The position numbers were made by a program, and so were the translations under genes. The notes beneath the pieces are model-generated. The model saw only the letters and a list, made by a program, of their open reading frames with translations, ran no database searches and was not told the origin of the DNA. Shown here piece after piece: positions 16,559 to 26,606 of a stretch of DNA of 64,000 nt; within the stretch, counting starts at the first letter, position 1, and each line of letters starts with the position of its first letter. The DNA lies in assembly GCF_000264455.2 (NCBI RefSeq), contig NC_017956.1, forward strand, positions 2,834,001-2,898,000, read 5' to 3'. Source of the DNA: Tistrella mobilis KA081020-065. Its GTDB lineage: Bacteria; Pseudomonadota; Alphaproteobacteria; Tistrellales; Tistrellaceae.

Positions 16559-18581
16559 TCACGCCTTGGCCTCGGCGGGGGCGAAGGCGATCAGCTCCGC
16601 CCCGTCCTCGACCAGGTCGCCCGCGGCATAATGGACCGCATCGACCGTTCCGTCGACCGGAGCCGAGATGGTGTGTTCCATCTTCATCGCCTCCAGCACG
16701 ATCAGCGGCGTACCCTTGGTGACCGCGGCCCCCGCCTCGGTCAGCACCTGCACCACCTTGCCCGGCATCGGCGCCACCAGCCGGCCGCCGCCCGCCCCCT
16801 CGTCGCCCGTGAAGGCGAAGGGGTCGAAGCGCTCGACCGCGGCATGCCTCCCCCGCCGCCCAGACATGCACCCGCGCCCCGACCTCGGCGACCCGGGCGG
16901 TGAAGCGATGACCGTCCAGATCGACGATCATCCGGCCGTCGGCCTCGATCGTGGCGCGGACCGGCTGCTCCGGCCCCTCGCCCACCGACACGCCATAGCC
17001 GGCCGCATGGAAATGCACCCGCACCGCGATTTCGCGCTCGCCGTCGCGGAAATGGTCATCGACATGGCTGACCGCGTTCATCCGCCAGCCATCGGCGATC
17101 GCCCATGGGCTGTGCGGATCGCTGGATGCCGCCGCCCGCTCCGCCGTGGCGCCGGCCAGCACCAGCAGCCGGTGGAGCGCCGCCGTCGCCAGCACCCGGT
17201 CCGAGACCGGCACCGGCCCGGGCAGCAGATCGGCGCGGTGCCGCTCGATGAAGCGGGTGTCGAGTTCCGCGGCGGCGAAGGCCGGATGGGCCGCCACCCG
17301 GCGCAGGAAGGCGAGATTGGTCTTCAGGCCGGCGACTTCGTAATCGGCCAGCGCCGCCTGCAGCCGCCGGATCGCCTCGGCCCGGTCGGCGCCGTGGACG
17401 ATCAGCTTGGCGATCATCGGGTCGTAATGGATCGACACCTCGTCGCCGGCGCGGACACCGCTGTCGACCCGGACCCCGGGCCCGATGGGCGGCACCAGGT
17501 GGGCCAGCCGGCCGGTCGCCGGCAGGAAGTCGCCGTCGGGATCCTCGGCATAGAGCCGGACCTCGATCGCATGGCCGTTGATGGTCAGCTCGTCCTGGGC
17601 CAGCGGCAGCGGCCGGCCATCGGCCACCTGCAGCTGCCAGTCGACCAGATCCTGGCCGGTGATCGCCTCGGTCACCGGATGCTCGACCTGCAGACGGGTG
17701 TTCATCTCCATGAAGTAGAAGGCACCCTTGCCCTCGGGCGAGGCATCGACGATGAACTCGACCGTACCGGCGCCGACATAGCCGATCGCCTGGGCAGCCT
17801 TCACCGCCGCCTCGCCCATCGCACGGCGGGTCGCCTCGTCCATGCCGGGTGCCGGGGCCTCTTCCACCACCTTCTGATGGCGGCGCTGGATCGAACAGTC
17901 GCGCTCGAACAGATAGACCGCCTGGCCGCTCTGATCGGCGAAGACCTGGATTTCGATATGGCGCGGCGTCACCAGATACTTCTCGATCAGCACCCGGTCG
18001 TCGCCGAAACTCGCCGCCGCCTCGCGCTTGGCACCGGCCAGGGCCGCGGGGAATTCCGCCTCGGAATGCACCGCGCGCATACCCTTGCCGCCGCCGCCGG
18101 CGGTCGCCTTGATCAGCACCGGCCAGCCGATCCGGCGGGCTTCCGACAGCAGCAGCTCCGGATCCTGATCCTCGCCGTGATAGCCGGGCACCAGCGGTAC
18201 GCCGGCCTTTTCCATGATCCGCTTGGCGGCGCTCTTCGATCCCATCGCCCGGATGGCATCGGCGGGCGGGCCGATGAACACCACCCCGGCCGCGGCGCAG
18301 GCCTCGGCGAAGGCATCATTTTCGGACAGGAAGCCATAGCCCGGGTGGATCGCCTGGGCGCCGGTGTCGCGGGCCGCCTTCAGGATCAGATCCGCCTTCA
18401 GGTAGCTGTCGCGCGCCGGCGCGGGCCCGAGCAGCACCGCCTCGTCGGCCATTTCGACATGGGCGGCGTTGCGGTCGGCCTCGGAACAGACCGCCACCGT
18501 GGCGATGCCGAGCCGGCGGCAGGTGCGGATCACGCGGCAGGCGATCTCACCGCGGTTGGCGATCAGGACTTTGCCGAACAT
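16559..18581 (-). CDS. mccA: Methylcrotonyl-CoA carboxylase biotin-containing subunit, interrupted by a one-base frameshift
   Basis: This is the ATP-dependent biotin carboxylase plus biotin carrier subunit (LiuD) that carboxylates 3-methylcrotonyl-CoA together with mccB. The start ATG 18581 (MFGKVLIANRGEIACRVIRT) opens a complete carboxylase domain with FLSENDAFAEAC, GGGGKGMR and EMNTRLQVEHPVTE. At about 16850-16854 a run of five C on the plus strand breaks the frame. The biotin domain with EAMKMEH and MPGK continues in the next frame to a stop at 16559. Removing one base gives 673 residues, the normal family length. A sequencing error or recent mutation is possible. Everything after the break is intact. 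Confidence 0.9.
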
Positions 18582-18644
18582 GCGTGTCGGTCCCCGGTTC
18601 TGAAGTCTTGGCGTGAATGACGGAAGCGGAAGGTTTTTCGGGCG

Positions 18645-19442
18645 TCAGCCGCGCCAGGACGGCGTGCGCTTCTCAAGGAAGGCCGTCAGCCCCTCGCGCC
18701 CCTCGTCCGAGGCACGCCGGTCGGCAATGCGGGCGGCGGTATCGGCCACCACCGCATCGTCGATCGGCCGGCCGGCCACGGCGAAGGCGAGATCCTTGGC
18801 GGCGGCCATGGCCTCGGGGCCGTTGGCGAGCATCAGCTGCACCAGCCGCTCGCCCGCCGCCTCCAGTTCCTCGGCGGCCACCACCTCGTGGATCAGCCCG
18901 ATCTCGCGCGCCCGGTCGGCATCGATCGCCTCGGCGGTCACGAACAGCCGCCGGGCCCAGCGCAGGCCGATCGCGTTGATCACATAGGGGCTGATCACCG
19001 CCGGGATGATGCCGAGCTTGACCTCGGTCAGCGCGAATTTGGCCCGCGGGGTGGCGATCGCGATGTCGCAGGCTGCCACCAGTCCGACCCCGCCGCCATA
19101 GGCCGCCCCCTGCACCAGGGCCAGGGTCGGCTTCGACAGATCGTTCAGCGCCCGGACCATGGCCCCCAGCGCGCCCGCATCGGTCAGGTTCTCGTCCCGG
19201 CTGTATCCGGCCATGCGCCGCATCCAGTTCAGGTCGGCACCGGCCGAGAAGCTCTTGCCTTCGGCGGCCAGCACCACCACCCGCACCGCGGGATCGTCGT
19301 CGAGCGCCCGGAAGATCCGGGTCAGTTCCGCGATCAGCTTGTCGTCGAAGGCGTTGTGGATCTCGGGCCGCGCCATGGTGACGCGTGCGACACCCCGGTC
19401 ATCGGTCGAGACGACCACGGCAACGGGAGAGGTATCGGTCAT
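18645..19442 (-). CDS. liuC: Methylglutaconyl-CoA hydratase (enoyl-CoA hydratase family)
   Basis: This 265-residue crotonase-fold protein would hydrate 3-methylglutaconyl-CoA to HMG-CoA. The oxyanion-hole and signature segments are SFSAGADLNWMRRM (typical of LiuC/AUH members) and GAAYGGGVGLVAACDIAIA. Position in the operon between the two carboxylase subunits supports the assignment. The ATG at 19442 lies 60 bases after the mccB stop. The family also contains ordinary enoyl-CoA hydratases, but motif and context together make the leucine role very likely. Confidence 0.9.
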   Translation of the reverse strand: MTDTSPVAVVVSTDDRGVARVTMARPEIHNAFDDKLIAELTRIFRALDDDPAVRVVVLAAEGKSFSAGADLNWMRRMAGYSRDENLTDAGALGAMVRALNDLSKPTLALVQGAAYGGGVGLVAACDIAIATPRAKFALTEVKLGIIPAVISPYVINAIGLRWARRLFVTAEAIDADRAREIGLIHEVVAAEELEAAGERLVQLMLANGPEAMAAAKDLAFAVAGRPIDDAVVADTAARIADRRASDEGREGLTAFLEKRTPSWRG

Positions 19443-19502
19443 CGTCCGGGCATCCTCGATTGGCTGTCTGGCAGGGACGGAGGCAGGAAGGGAGGGCGTC
19501 CG

Positions 19503-21110
<1,608 letters not shown>

Positions 21111-21135
21111 GGCAGGCAGGTTCCCGGACGTCTAG

Positions 21136-21203
21136 GACTGAGGACGGAGACGGACTGAAGACGGGGTCCGACTGAAGACGGAGCCAGACTGAAGACGGAA
21201 TCA
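21136..21203. repeat. Four 17-base tandem repeats
   Basis: Four consecutive 17-base units begin at 21136, 21153, 21170 and 21187. All start GACTGARGACGG and differ mainly in the last five bases. The block lies in the 128-base spacer between the isomerase-like gene and mccB, immediately before the mccB leader on the minus strand. A period of 17 keeps the copies at changing helical faces, which argues against a simple multi-site operator. Slippage-generated minisatellite DNA is the plain reading. Confidence 0.85.
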
Positions 21204-21238
21204 GGCAGCCGTGGCCGGATGGCGGTGGTCGGGCATGC

Positions 21239-21841
21239 TCACCAGCCGCCGGTTTCCAGCCAGCGATCCACCTGCGGCAGACGGTCGGCCCCGAAGAAGG
21301 GCTCGCCATCGACCAGGAAGAAGGGGCTGCCGAAAACCCCGCGCGCCACCGCGGCATCGCCGGCGGCGCGGAGCTTCGCCTTGATCTCGTCGGAGCCGAG
21401 GGCTGAAAGGCAGGCCTCGCGGTCGAACCCGGCTTCGGCGGCGGTATCGGCAACGGCTTCCGGCGTCACCGGGCCGGTATCGGTCACGAAGACCTTGTCG
21501 TAGATCTTCAGCGCCAGACGCTTCGCGCCCTCCTGGTCGATCGCATCGGCCCAATAGAAGGCGCGCGAGGCGGCGACCGGATTGAAGGGGAAGGTCGACG
21601 GCATGTTGAAGGGCAGACCGGCAAGCTTCGCCGAGCGCACGAAATCGCGCCGGGCGTAGCCGCCCTTCAGCGGATCCTCGATCGCGGCGCGGGTGCCGGT
21701 CAGCTTGAACACCGCGCCCACCAGGAAGGGATGCCAGCGCACCGCCCGGCCGTGGCGGCCGGCCACGTCCTCGATCCGGTGGGCGGCGATATAGCCATAG
21801 GGCGAGGTGAAGTCGAAATAGAAGTCGATCGGCTCGGCCAT
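21239..21841 (-). CDS. DsbA-fold glutathione-dependent isomerase (2-hydroxychromene-2-carboxylate isomerase family)
   Basis: This 200-residue kappa-class GST/DsbA-fold protein opens with DFYFDFTSPYGYIA, where the Ser of SPY activates glutathione in place of a CXXC pair. It ends with the family block GVFGSPFFLVDGEPFFGADRL. Known members isomerise a double bond in naphthalene breakdown using glutathione. Here it sits inside a leucine-catabolism operon, between an acyl-CoA dehydrogenase and mccB, with no aromatic pathway gene nearby. The substrate is therefore unknown, and cis/trans isomerisation of a branched enoyl-CoA is one possibility. The ATG at 21841 has GGAGGAG upstream. There is no signal peptide, so it is cytoplasmic. 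Confidence 0.88.
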   Translation of the reverse strand: MAEPIDFYFDFTSPYGYIAAHRIEDVAGRHGRAVRWHPFLVGAVFKLTGTRAAIEDPLKGGYARRDFVRSAKLAGLPFNMPSTFPFNPVAASRAFYWADAIDQEGAKRLALKIYDKVFVTDTGPVTPEAVADTAAEAGFDREACLSALGSDEIKAKLRAAGDAAVARGVFGSPFFLVDGEPFFGADRLPQVDRWLETGGW

Positions 21842-21920
21842 GGTCGGGGCGTCTCCTCCGCACCGGTGGCGCCGGGTCTTCTGCGGCCCGGTCGCCCCCT
21901 CGTTTCGATCAGTCCGGCAC

Positions 21921-23054
21921 TCAGGCGGCGAGCGCGCGGGCAATCACCAGCCGCTGAATGTCGCTGGTGCCCTCGTAAATCTGGCAGACGCGGACATCAC
22001 GGTAAATCCGCTCCACCGGATACTCGGCCAGATAGCCATAGCCGCCCAGCGTCTGGATCGCCGACGAGCACACCCGTTCCGCCATCTCGGAGGCGAAAAG
22101 CTTGGCCATCGAGGCTTCCTTCAGGCAGGGCAGGCCGGCATCGCGCATCTGGGCCGCGCGCACCACCATCAGCCGCGCCGCTTCCACCTGGGTCGCCATA
22201 TCGGCCAGGCGGAACGACACCGCCTGATGCTCGAAGATCTTCACGCCGAAGCTCTCGCGCTCCTGGGCGTACTGCACCGCATAGTCCAGCGCCGCCCGCG
22301 CCATGCCGACCGACTGGGACGCGATGCCGATGCGGCCGCCTTCCAGGTTCGACAGCGCGATTCTGTACCCCTCGCCCGGCTTGCCGAGCATCAGATCGGG
22401 GGTGAGCTTCAGATCCTCGAAGATGATCTGGCAGGTGTCTGAGGCGTGCTGGCCCAGCTTTTCCTCCACCCGTCCGACCTTGTAGCCGGGGGTGTCGGTC
22501 GGCACGATGAAGGCCGAGATGCCCTTCTTGCCCGCCGCCGGATCGGTCACCGCAAACACGATGGCGACATCGGCATTGGCGCCCGAGGTGATGAACTGCT
22601 TGGTGCCGTTCAGCGACCAGACGCCGTTCTCGAACACCGCCCGGGTCTTGAGCGCGCTCGCATCCGATCCGGCCTGGGGCTCGGTCAGGCAGAAGGCGCC
22701 GATCTTGCGCCCCTTGGCCATGTCGGGCAGGAAGCGGCGCTTCTGATCTTCGGTGCCGAATTTCAGGATCGGCATGCAGCCGACCGAGGTATGCACGCTC
22801 ATGATGGTCGAGGTGGCGCCGTCACCGGCGGCGATCTCTTCGATCGCCAGCGCATAGGACACGTTGTCGGCGCCGGCCCCGCCCCATTCCTCGGGCACGA
22901 TCATGCCGAGCAGGCCAAGTTCGCCCATCTTGGCCAGCGCCTCGCGCGGGAAGGCGTGTTCGCGGCTCCACTCGGCGGCATGGGGGAGCAGTTCGCCCTG
23001 GGCGAAGTCCCGCGCCATGTCGCGGATCATCTTCTGCTCTTCGGTGAGGATCAT
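21921..23054 (-). CDS. Acyl-CoA dehydrogenase, short/branched-chain type
   Basis: This 377-residue FAD enzyme introduces the alpha-beta double bond in an acyl-CoA and passes electrons to ETF. FAD-binding segments [15 protein letters not shown] and [11 protein letters not shown] are present. The catalytic glutamate lies in the C-terminal YEGTSDIQR, the position used by short-chain and 2-methyl-branched dehydrogenases but not by isovaleryl-CoA dehydrogenase. It therefore complements the ivd gene in this operon, perhaps acting on isobutyryl-, 2-methylbutyryl- or butyryl-CoA. The ATG at 23054 is preceded by a GC-rich spacer with two strong hairpins. Confidence 0.93.
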   Translation of the reverse strand: MILTEEQKMIRDMARDFAQGELLPHAAEWSREHAFPREALAKMGELGLLGMIVPEEWGGAGADNVSYALAIEEIAAGDGATSTIMSVHTSVGCMPILKFGTEDQKRRFLPDMAKGRKIGAFCLTEPQAGSDASALKTRAVFENGVWSLNGTKQFITSGANADVAIVFAVTDPAAGKKGISAFIVPTDTPGYKVGRVEEKLGQHASDTCQIIFEDLKLTPDLMLGKPGEGYRIALSNLEGGRIGIASQSVGMARAALDYAVQYAQERESFGVKIFEHQAVSFRLADMATQVEAARLMVVRAAQMRDAGLPCLKEASMAKLFASEMAERVCSSAIQTLGGYGYLAEYPVERIYRDVRVCQIYEGTSDIQRLVIARALAA

Positions 23055-23152
23055 CGAAAGCGCTCCGGCAGATGGTCTGGTCGGGCTTGACCGCCGCCAC
23101 CGGCCAGTGGGGACCGGGGGTCGGGCCGCATCGGACGGCGGCGGCGGGGCCG

Positions 23153-23194
23153 GCGGCGACAGGCTGGAGAGGGGGTGGGGATGCCTGTCGCCGC
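23153..23194 (-). other. 12-bp perfect hairpin in thiolase / acyl-CoA dehydrogenase spacer
   Basis: The arms 23153-23164 (GCGGCGACAGGC) and 23183-23194 are exact complements around an 18-base loop. It lies between co-directional genes of the leucine operon and lacks a U-tract, so an mRNA-processing or stability element is as likely as a partial terminator. Confidence 0.5.
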
Positions 23195-23201
23195 AATCGG
23201 A

Positions 23202-23232
23202 TCCGGCCGGCCGCATCCCTGCGGCGGCCGGA
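23202..23232 (-). other. Second hairpin in thiolase / acyl-CoA dehydrogenase spacer
   Basis: TCCGGCC (23202-23208) pairs with GGCCGGA (23226-23232), and GCCGC pairs with GCGGC inside, leaving one bulged G and a six-base loop. It begins 13 bases after the thiolase stop on the minus strand, the usual place of a terminator stem, but no run of T follows. Confidence 0.45.
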
Positions 23233-23244
23233 CATGGCGTCTGG

Positions 23245-24438
23245 TCAGTTCATCAGCTCGACGGCCATGGCGGTCGCTTCGCCGCCGCCGATGCACAGGC
23301 TGGCCACGCCACGGGTCATGCCGTTGCGCTTCAGGCCGTTGAGCAGGGTCACCAGGATGCGCGCGCCCGAGGCCCCGATCGGGTGGCCGAGGGCGCAGGC
23401 GCCGCCATAGATGTTCACCCGCTCGTGGTCGAGATCCAGCTCCTTCATCGCCGCCATGGTGACGACCGCGAAGGCCTCGTTGATCTCGTAGAGGTCGACA
23501 TCCTTCGCCGACCAGCCGGTCCTGGCGAAGAGCTTGTTCATGGCGCCGATCGGCGCGGTGGTGAACCAGGCCGGCTCCTGGGCATGGGTCGCATGGCCGA
23601 GGATCCGGGCGAGCGGGGTCAGGCCGCGACGCTCGGCTTCCGAGGCCCGCATCAGCACCAGCGCCGCGGCCCCGTCGGAAATCGACGACGAATTCGCGGC
23701 CGTCACCGTGCCGTCCTTGGCGAAGGCCGGGCGCAGGGTCGGGATCTTGTCGAGATTGGCCTTGCGCGGCTGCTCGTCGATGCCGATCTCGGCCGTGCCG
23801 CTGCGGGTCTTGACGCTGACCGGGGTGATCTCGACGGCGGCGCTGCCGTCCTCGCCAGCCTTCTGGGCGCGCTTCAGCGAGGTGATCGCGAAGTCGTCCT
23901 GCGATTCGCGGGTGAACTGGTAATGGCGAGCGGTGTCCTCGGCGAAGGTGCCCATCAGGCGGCCCTTGTCGTAGGCATCCTCCAGCCCGTCCAGGAACAT
24001 GTGATCCATCACCCGGCCATGGCCCATGCGATAGCCGCCGCGGGCCTTGTCGAGCAGATAGGGGGCGTTGGTCATGCTCTCCATGCCGCCGGCCACCATC
24101 ACGGTGTTGGACCCGGCCAGCAGCTGGTCATGGGCGAACATCGCGGCCTTCATGCCCGAGCCGCACATCTTGTTGATGGTGGTGCAGCCGGCATCCAGCG
24201 GCAGGCCGGCGCCGAGCGAGGCCTGACGGGCGGGCGCCTGGCCCTGGCCGGCGGGCAGCACGCAGCCCATCACCACTTCCTCGACATCGGCGGCATCGAC
24301 GCCGGCGCGGGTCAGGGCCGCGCGGATCGCCGAAGCGCCCAGTTCGGAAGCGGTCAGGTCCTTAAGCTCGCCCTGGAAGCCGCCCATGGGCGTGCGGGCG
24401 GCGCCGACGATGACGATCGGATCGGTGGCGGTGGTCAT
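23245..24438 (-). CDS. Acetyl-CoA acetyltransferase/beta-ketothiolase
   Basis: This 397-residue thiolase has the nucleophilic cysteine in [11 protein letters not shown], the histidine in [10 protein letters not shown] and the second cysteine in [10 protein letters not shown]. It would cleave or form acetoacetyl-CoA and thereby connect acetoacetate from HMG-CoA lyase to acetyl-CoA. The length is typical. The start ATG 24438 lies 95 bases from the ivd stop across a spacer with a strong hairpin. No CoA-transferase for acetoacetate activation is seen in the window. Confidence 0.95.
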   Translation of the reverse strand: MTTATDPIVIVGAARTPMGGFQGELKDLTASELGASAIRAALTRAGVDAADVEEVVMGCVLPAGQGQAPARQASLGAGLPLDAGCTTINKMCGSGMKAAMFAHDQLLAGSNTVMVAGGMESMTNAPYLLDKARGGYRMGHGRVMDHMFLDGLEDAYDKGRLMGTFAEDTARHYQFTRESQDDFAITSLKRAQKAGEDGSAAVEITPVSVKTRSGTAEIGIDEQPRKANLDKIPTLRPAFAKDGTVTAANSSSISDGAAALVLMRASEAERRGLTPLARILGHATHAQEPAWFTTAPIGAMNKLFARTGWSAKDVDLYEINEAFAVVTMAAMKELDLDHERVNIYGGACALGHPIGASGARILVTLLNGLKRNGMTRGVASLCIGGGEATAMAVELMN

Positions 24439-24481
24439 GACGTCTGCTCTCCTCGATCTCTCTTATCGCGGGCCCCTGCAC

Positions 24482-24526
24482 GGGCAGCGCGCCCCGCCGG
24501 CCGTCATCGGCCGGCGCGGGCTGCCC
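24482..24526 (-). other. Hairpin in ivd / thiolase spacer
   Basis: An inner nine-base stem CGCCGGCCG-TCAT-CGGCCGGCG is enclosed by GGGCAGC/GCTGCCC arms with an asymmetric internal loop. It fills nearly half of the 95-base spacer between two co-directional leucine-operon genes. There is no U-tract. Confidence 0.5.
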
Positions 24527-24533
24527 CCATCGG

Positions 24534-25703
24534 TCACGCCGTCTCGCCGAACAGCTCGCGGCCGATCAGCATGCGGCGGATCTCGGACGTGCCGGCGCCG
24601 ATCTCGTAGAGCTTGGCGTCGCGCAGCAGGCGCCCCGTGGGATAATCGTTGATATAGCCGTTGCCGCCCAGGGCCTGGATCGCTTCCAGCGCCATCCAGG
24701 TCGCCTTTTCCGCCGCGTAGAGGATGGCGCCGGCGGCATCCTTGCGCGTGGTCTCACCCCGGTCGCAGGCTTTGGCCACAGCGTAGACATAGGCGCGGGT
24801 GGCGCTCAGCGTCACATACATGTCCGCGAGCTTGCCCTGCATCAGCTGGAATTCGCCGATCGGGCGGCCGAACTGCTTGCGCTCGTGGACATAGGGCAGC
24901 ACCACGTCCATGCAGGACTGCATGATGCCGAGGGGGCCTGCGGCCAGCACCGCGCGCTCGTAATCGAGCCCGCTCATCAGCACATGGACGCCCTTGTTCA
25001 CGCCGCCCAGCACGTTCTCTTCCGGCACCTCGCAATCCTCGAACACCAGCTCGCCGGTGTTGGAGCCGCGCATGCCCAGCTTGTCGAGCTTCTGGGCGAC
25101 CGAGAAGCCCTTGAAGCCCTTCTCGATCAGGAAGGCGGTGATGCCGCGCGGGCCCGCTTCCGGATCGGTCTTGGCATAGACCACCAGCGTGTCGGCATCG
25201 GGGCCGTTGGTGATCCACATCTTGGTGCCGTTCAGGATGTAGCGGTCGCCCTTCTTCTCGGCCTTCAGCCGCATCGAGACGACGTCGGAGCCGGCGCCGG
25301 GCTCGCTCATCGCCAGGGCGCCGACATGATCGCCCGAGATCAGCTTGGGCAGATAGCGCCGCTTCTGTTCTTCATTGCCGTTGCGGCTGATCTGGTTGAC
25401 GCAGAGATTGCTGTGCGCACCGTAAGACAGACCCACCGAGGCCGAGCCGCGGCTGATCTCTTCCATCGCGATCACATGTTCCAGATAGCCGAGACCGGTG
25501 CCGCCGTATTCCTCTTCGGCGGTCATGCCGAGCAGGCCCAGATCGCCCATCTTCTTCCACAGGTCGGCCGGGAAGTCGTTGGTCTGGTCGATCTCCGCCG
25601 CGCGCGGCGCGATCTCCTGGGCCGAGAAGCTGGTCACGGTCTGACGCAGCATGTCGGCGGTCTCGCCCAGATCGAAGTTCAGCGTCGGATAGTTCGACAG
25701 CAT
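24534..25703 (-). CDS. ivd: Isovaleryl-CoA dehydrogenase
   Basis: This 389-residue FAD acyl-CoA dehydrogenase converts isovaleryl-CoA to 3-methylcrotonyl-CoA. The catalytic glutamate is in [15 protein letters not shown]. The usual C-terminal glutamate position reads [12 protein letters not shown], the combination that marks isovaleryl-CoA dehydrogenase. [15 protein letters not shown] and [11 protein letters not shown] bind flavin and substrate. The ATG at 25703 ([14 protein letters not shown]) has GGGAGA upstream. This is the diagnostic gene (LiuA) of the leucine cluster, second after the thioesterase. Confidence 0.96.
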   Translation of the reverse strand: MLSNYPTLNFDLGETADMLRQTVTSFSAQEIAPRAAEIDQTNDFPADLWKKMGDLGLLGMTAEEEYGGTGLGYLEHVIAMEEISRGSASVGLSYGAHSNLCVNQISRNGNEEQKRRYLPKLISGDHVGALAMSEPGAGSDVVSMRLKAEKKGDRYILNGTKMWITNGPDADTLVVYAKTDPEAGPRGITAFLIEKGFKGFSVAQKLDKLGMRGSNTGELVFEDCEVPEENVLGGVNKGVHVLMSGLDYERAVLAAGPLGIMQSCMDVVLPYVHERKQFGRPIGEFQLMQGKLADMYVTLSATRAYVYAVAKACDRGETTRKDAAGAILYAAEKATWMALEAIQALGGNGYINDYPTGRLLRDAKLYEIGAGTSEIRRMLIGRELFGETA

Positions 25704-25761
25704 CTGGATCGTCTCCCTTGGATCCCGGTCCGGCGCCGCGGGCGGCACTGCCGGAGCAGAC

Positions 25762-26250
25762 TCAGATTTCGCTCACCTCGATGAGGGTCGACTGCGAGGC
25801 GGCACAGAAGATCGGCCGGCCGTCGCGGTCGCCGAACACGTCGCATTGCGCGACCGACAGCGTCCGCCCGGACCGGAGCACCCGGGCACGCGCGATCAGC
25901 TTGCGGCCGACCGCCGGCGCCATCAGGTTCAGCTTGTATTCGACCGTCAGCACGCGGGTCTGGGGCCGCATCAGGGTGTGGCAGGCATAGCCGCAGGCAC
26001 TGTCGGCAACCGCGCCGACGATGCCGCCATGATAGAAACCGTCCTGCTGGGTCACCATCTCGGACCAGGGCAGCTCGATCTCGCAGAGACCCGGCGCACA
26101 GAGGGTCATGACCGCACCAATGGTGCGCATGATCGCCTGCGCGTCGAAGCTCGCCCGGACGCGCGCCTCGAAATCGGGATCCTGGACCCGGAACTCCGGC
26201 AGCTCATGTGCCGGCAAAAGGCGCTCGGCCTCGGCCAGGGTGATGGTCAT
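25762..26250 (-). CDS. PaaI-type hotdog thioesterase, first gene of the leucine operon
   Basis: This 162-residue hotdog protein has the thioesterase signature [20 protein letters not shown] (HGG then Asp about seven residues on) and the strand [13 protein letters not shown]. It would release free acids from short acyl-CoAs and might prevent trapping of CoA as isovaleryl- or methylcrotonyl-CoA. It is 58 bases ahead of ivd and heads the run, so it is expressed with it. The ATG is at 26250. The divergent LysR gene begins 356 bases away. Confidence 0.88.
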   Translation of the reverse strand: MTITLAEAERLLPAHELPEFRVQDPDFEARVRASFDAQAIMRTIGAVMTLCAPGLCEIELPWSEMVTQQDGFYHGGIVGAVADSACGYACHTLMRPQTRVLTVEYKLNLMAPAVGRKLIARARVLRSGRTLSVAQCDVFGDRDGRPIFCAASQSTLIEVSEI

Positions 26251-26606
26251 GGGCGGTCACTCCCTCTTCCCTCGGGATCGTTCCGACATGCCCGGCCGGC
26301 ACCCGCTGGTGCGGCCGCGTGTTCCCGGCATGGAAGATCGTGTCCATCGAGGCTTCCCGGGCCTCCGTCTTAAGGTGCGGCAGCTCCGGTTCGGGTCGAA
26401 CCATAGCAGTGGCTCGGCCATAGACGAAATTGTATCTTTTCATGCGACGCATCGATAGCGTCTATGTGTATGGCCCTCGCCGGGCGGGCGCTGCCGCGCC
26501 CTTGGCCGCCGCCGCAATGGCGGCTGGGGGAGGCTCGCGCCTCCCCGGGCTGGTTAGCGGGGCCTGATCATGCCATCGCAGTGGCAGCTTCCATCGGACG
26601 GGTAGC
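26251..26606. other. Divergent control region leucine operon / lysR
   Basis: This 356-base spacer becomes AT-richer around 26400-26470, where paired half-sites lie (26419-26466). On the minus strand TACAAT within GATACAAT (about 26428-26435) is a -10 candidate for the leucine operon. No strong -35 hexamer accompanies it. The remainder, 26467-26600, is GC-rich with no evident signal. Confidence 0.45.
26419..26466. promoter_or_regulatory. Paired inverted half-sites, probable LysR-type operator
   Basis: CATAGACG (26419-26426) is mirrored exactly by CGTCTATG (26459-26466), with centres 40 bases apart, about four helical turns. A shorter dyad GACGC-ATCGATA-GCGTC (26446-26462) is nested at the right side. 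LysR-type tetramers commonly bridge two such sites in divergent promoters. The binding protein is inferred to be the adjacent LysR gene product. Confidence 0.5.

Noticed and set aside
15621-18581. A single open frame that would encode a 986-residue carboxylase/HMG-CoA lyase fusion.
   Set aside because: The biotin domain is in another frame, the linking segment reads as low-complexity Arg/Gly out-of-frame sequence, and mvaB has its own GGAGGA site and ATG. It results from the one-base shift in mccA.
21136-21203. Tandem repeats considered as a CRISPR remnant or attachment site.
   Set aside because: The 17-base units are contiguous without spacers, there are no cas genes, no integrase and no tRNA nearby.
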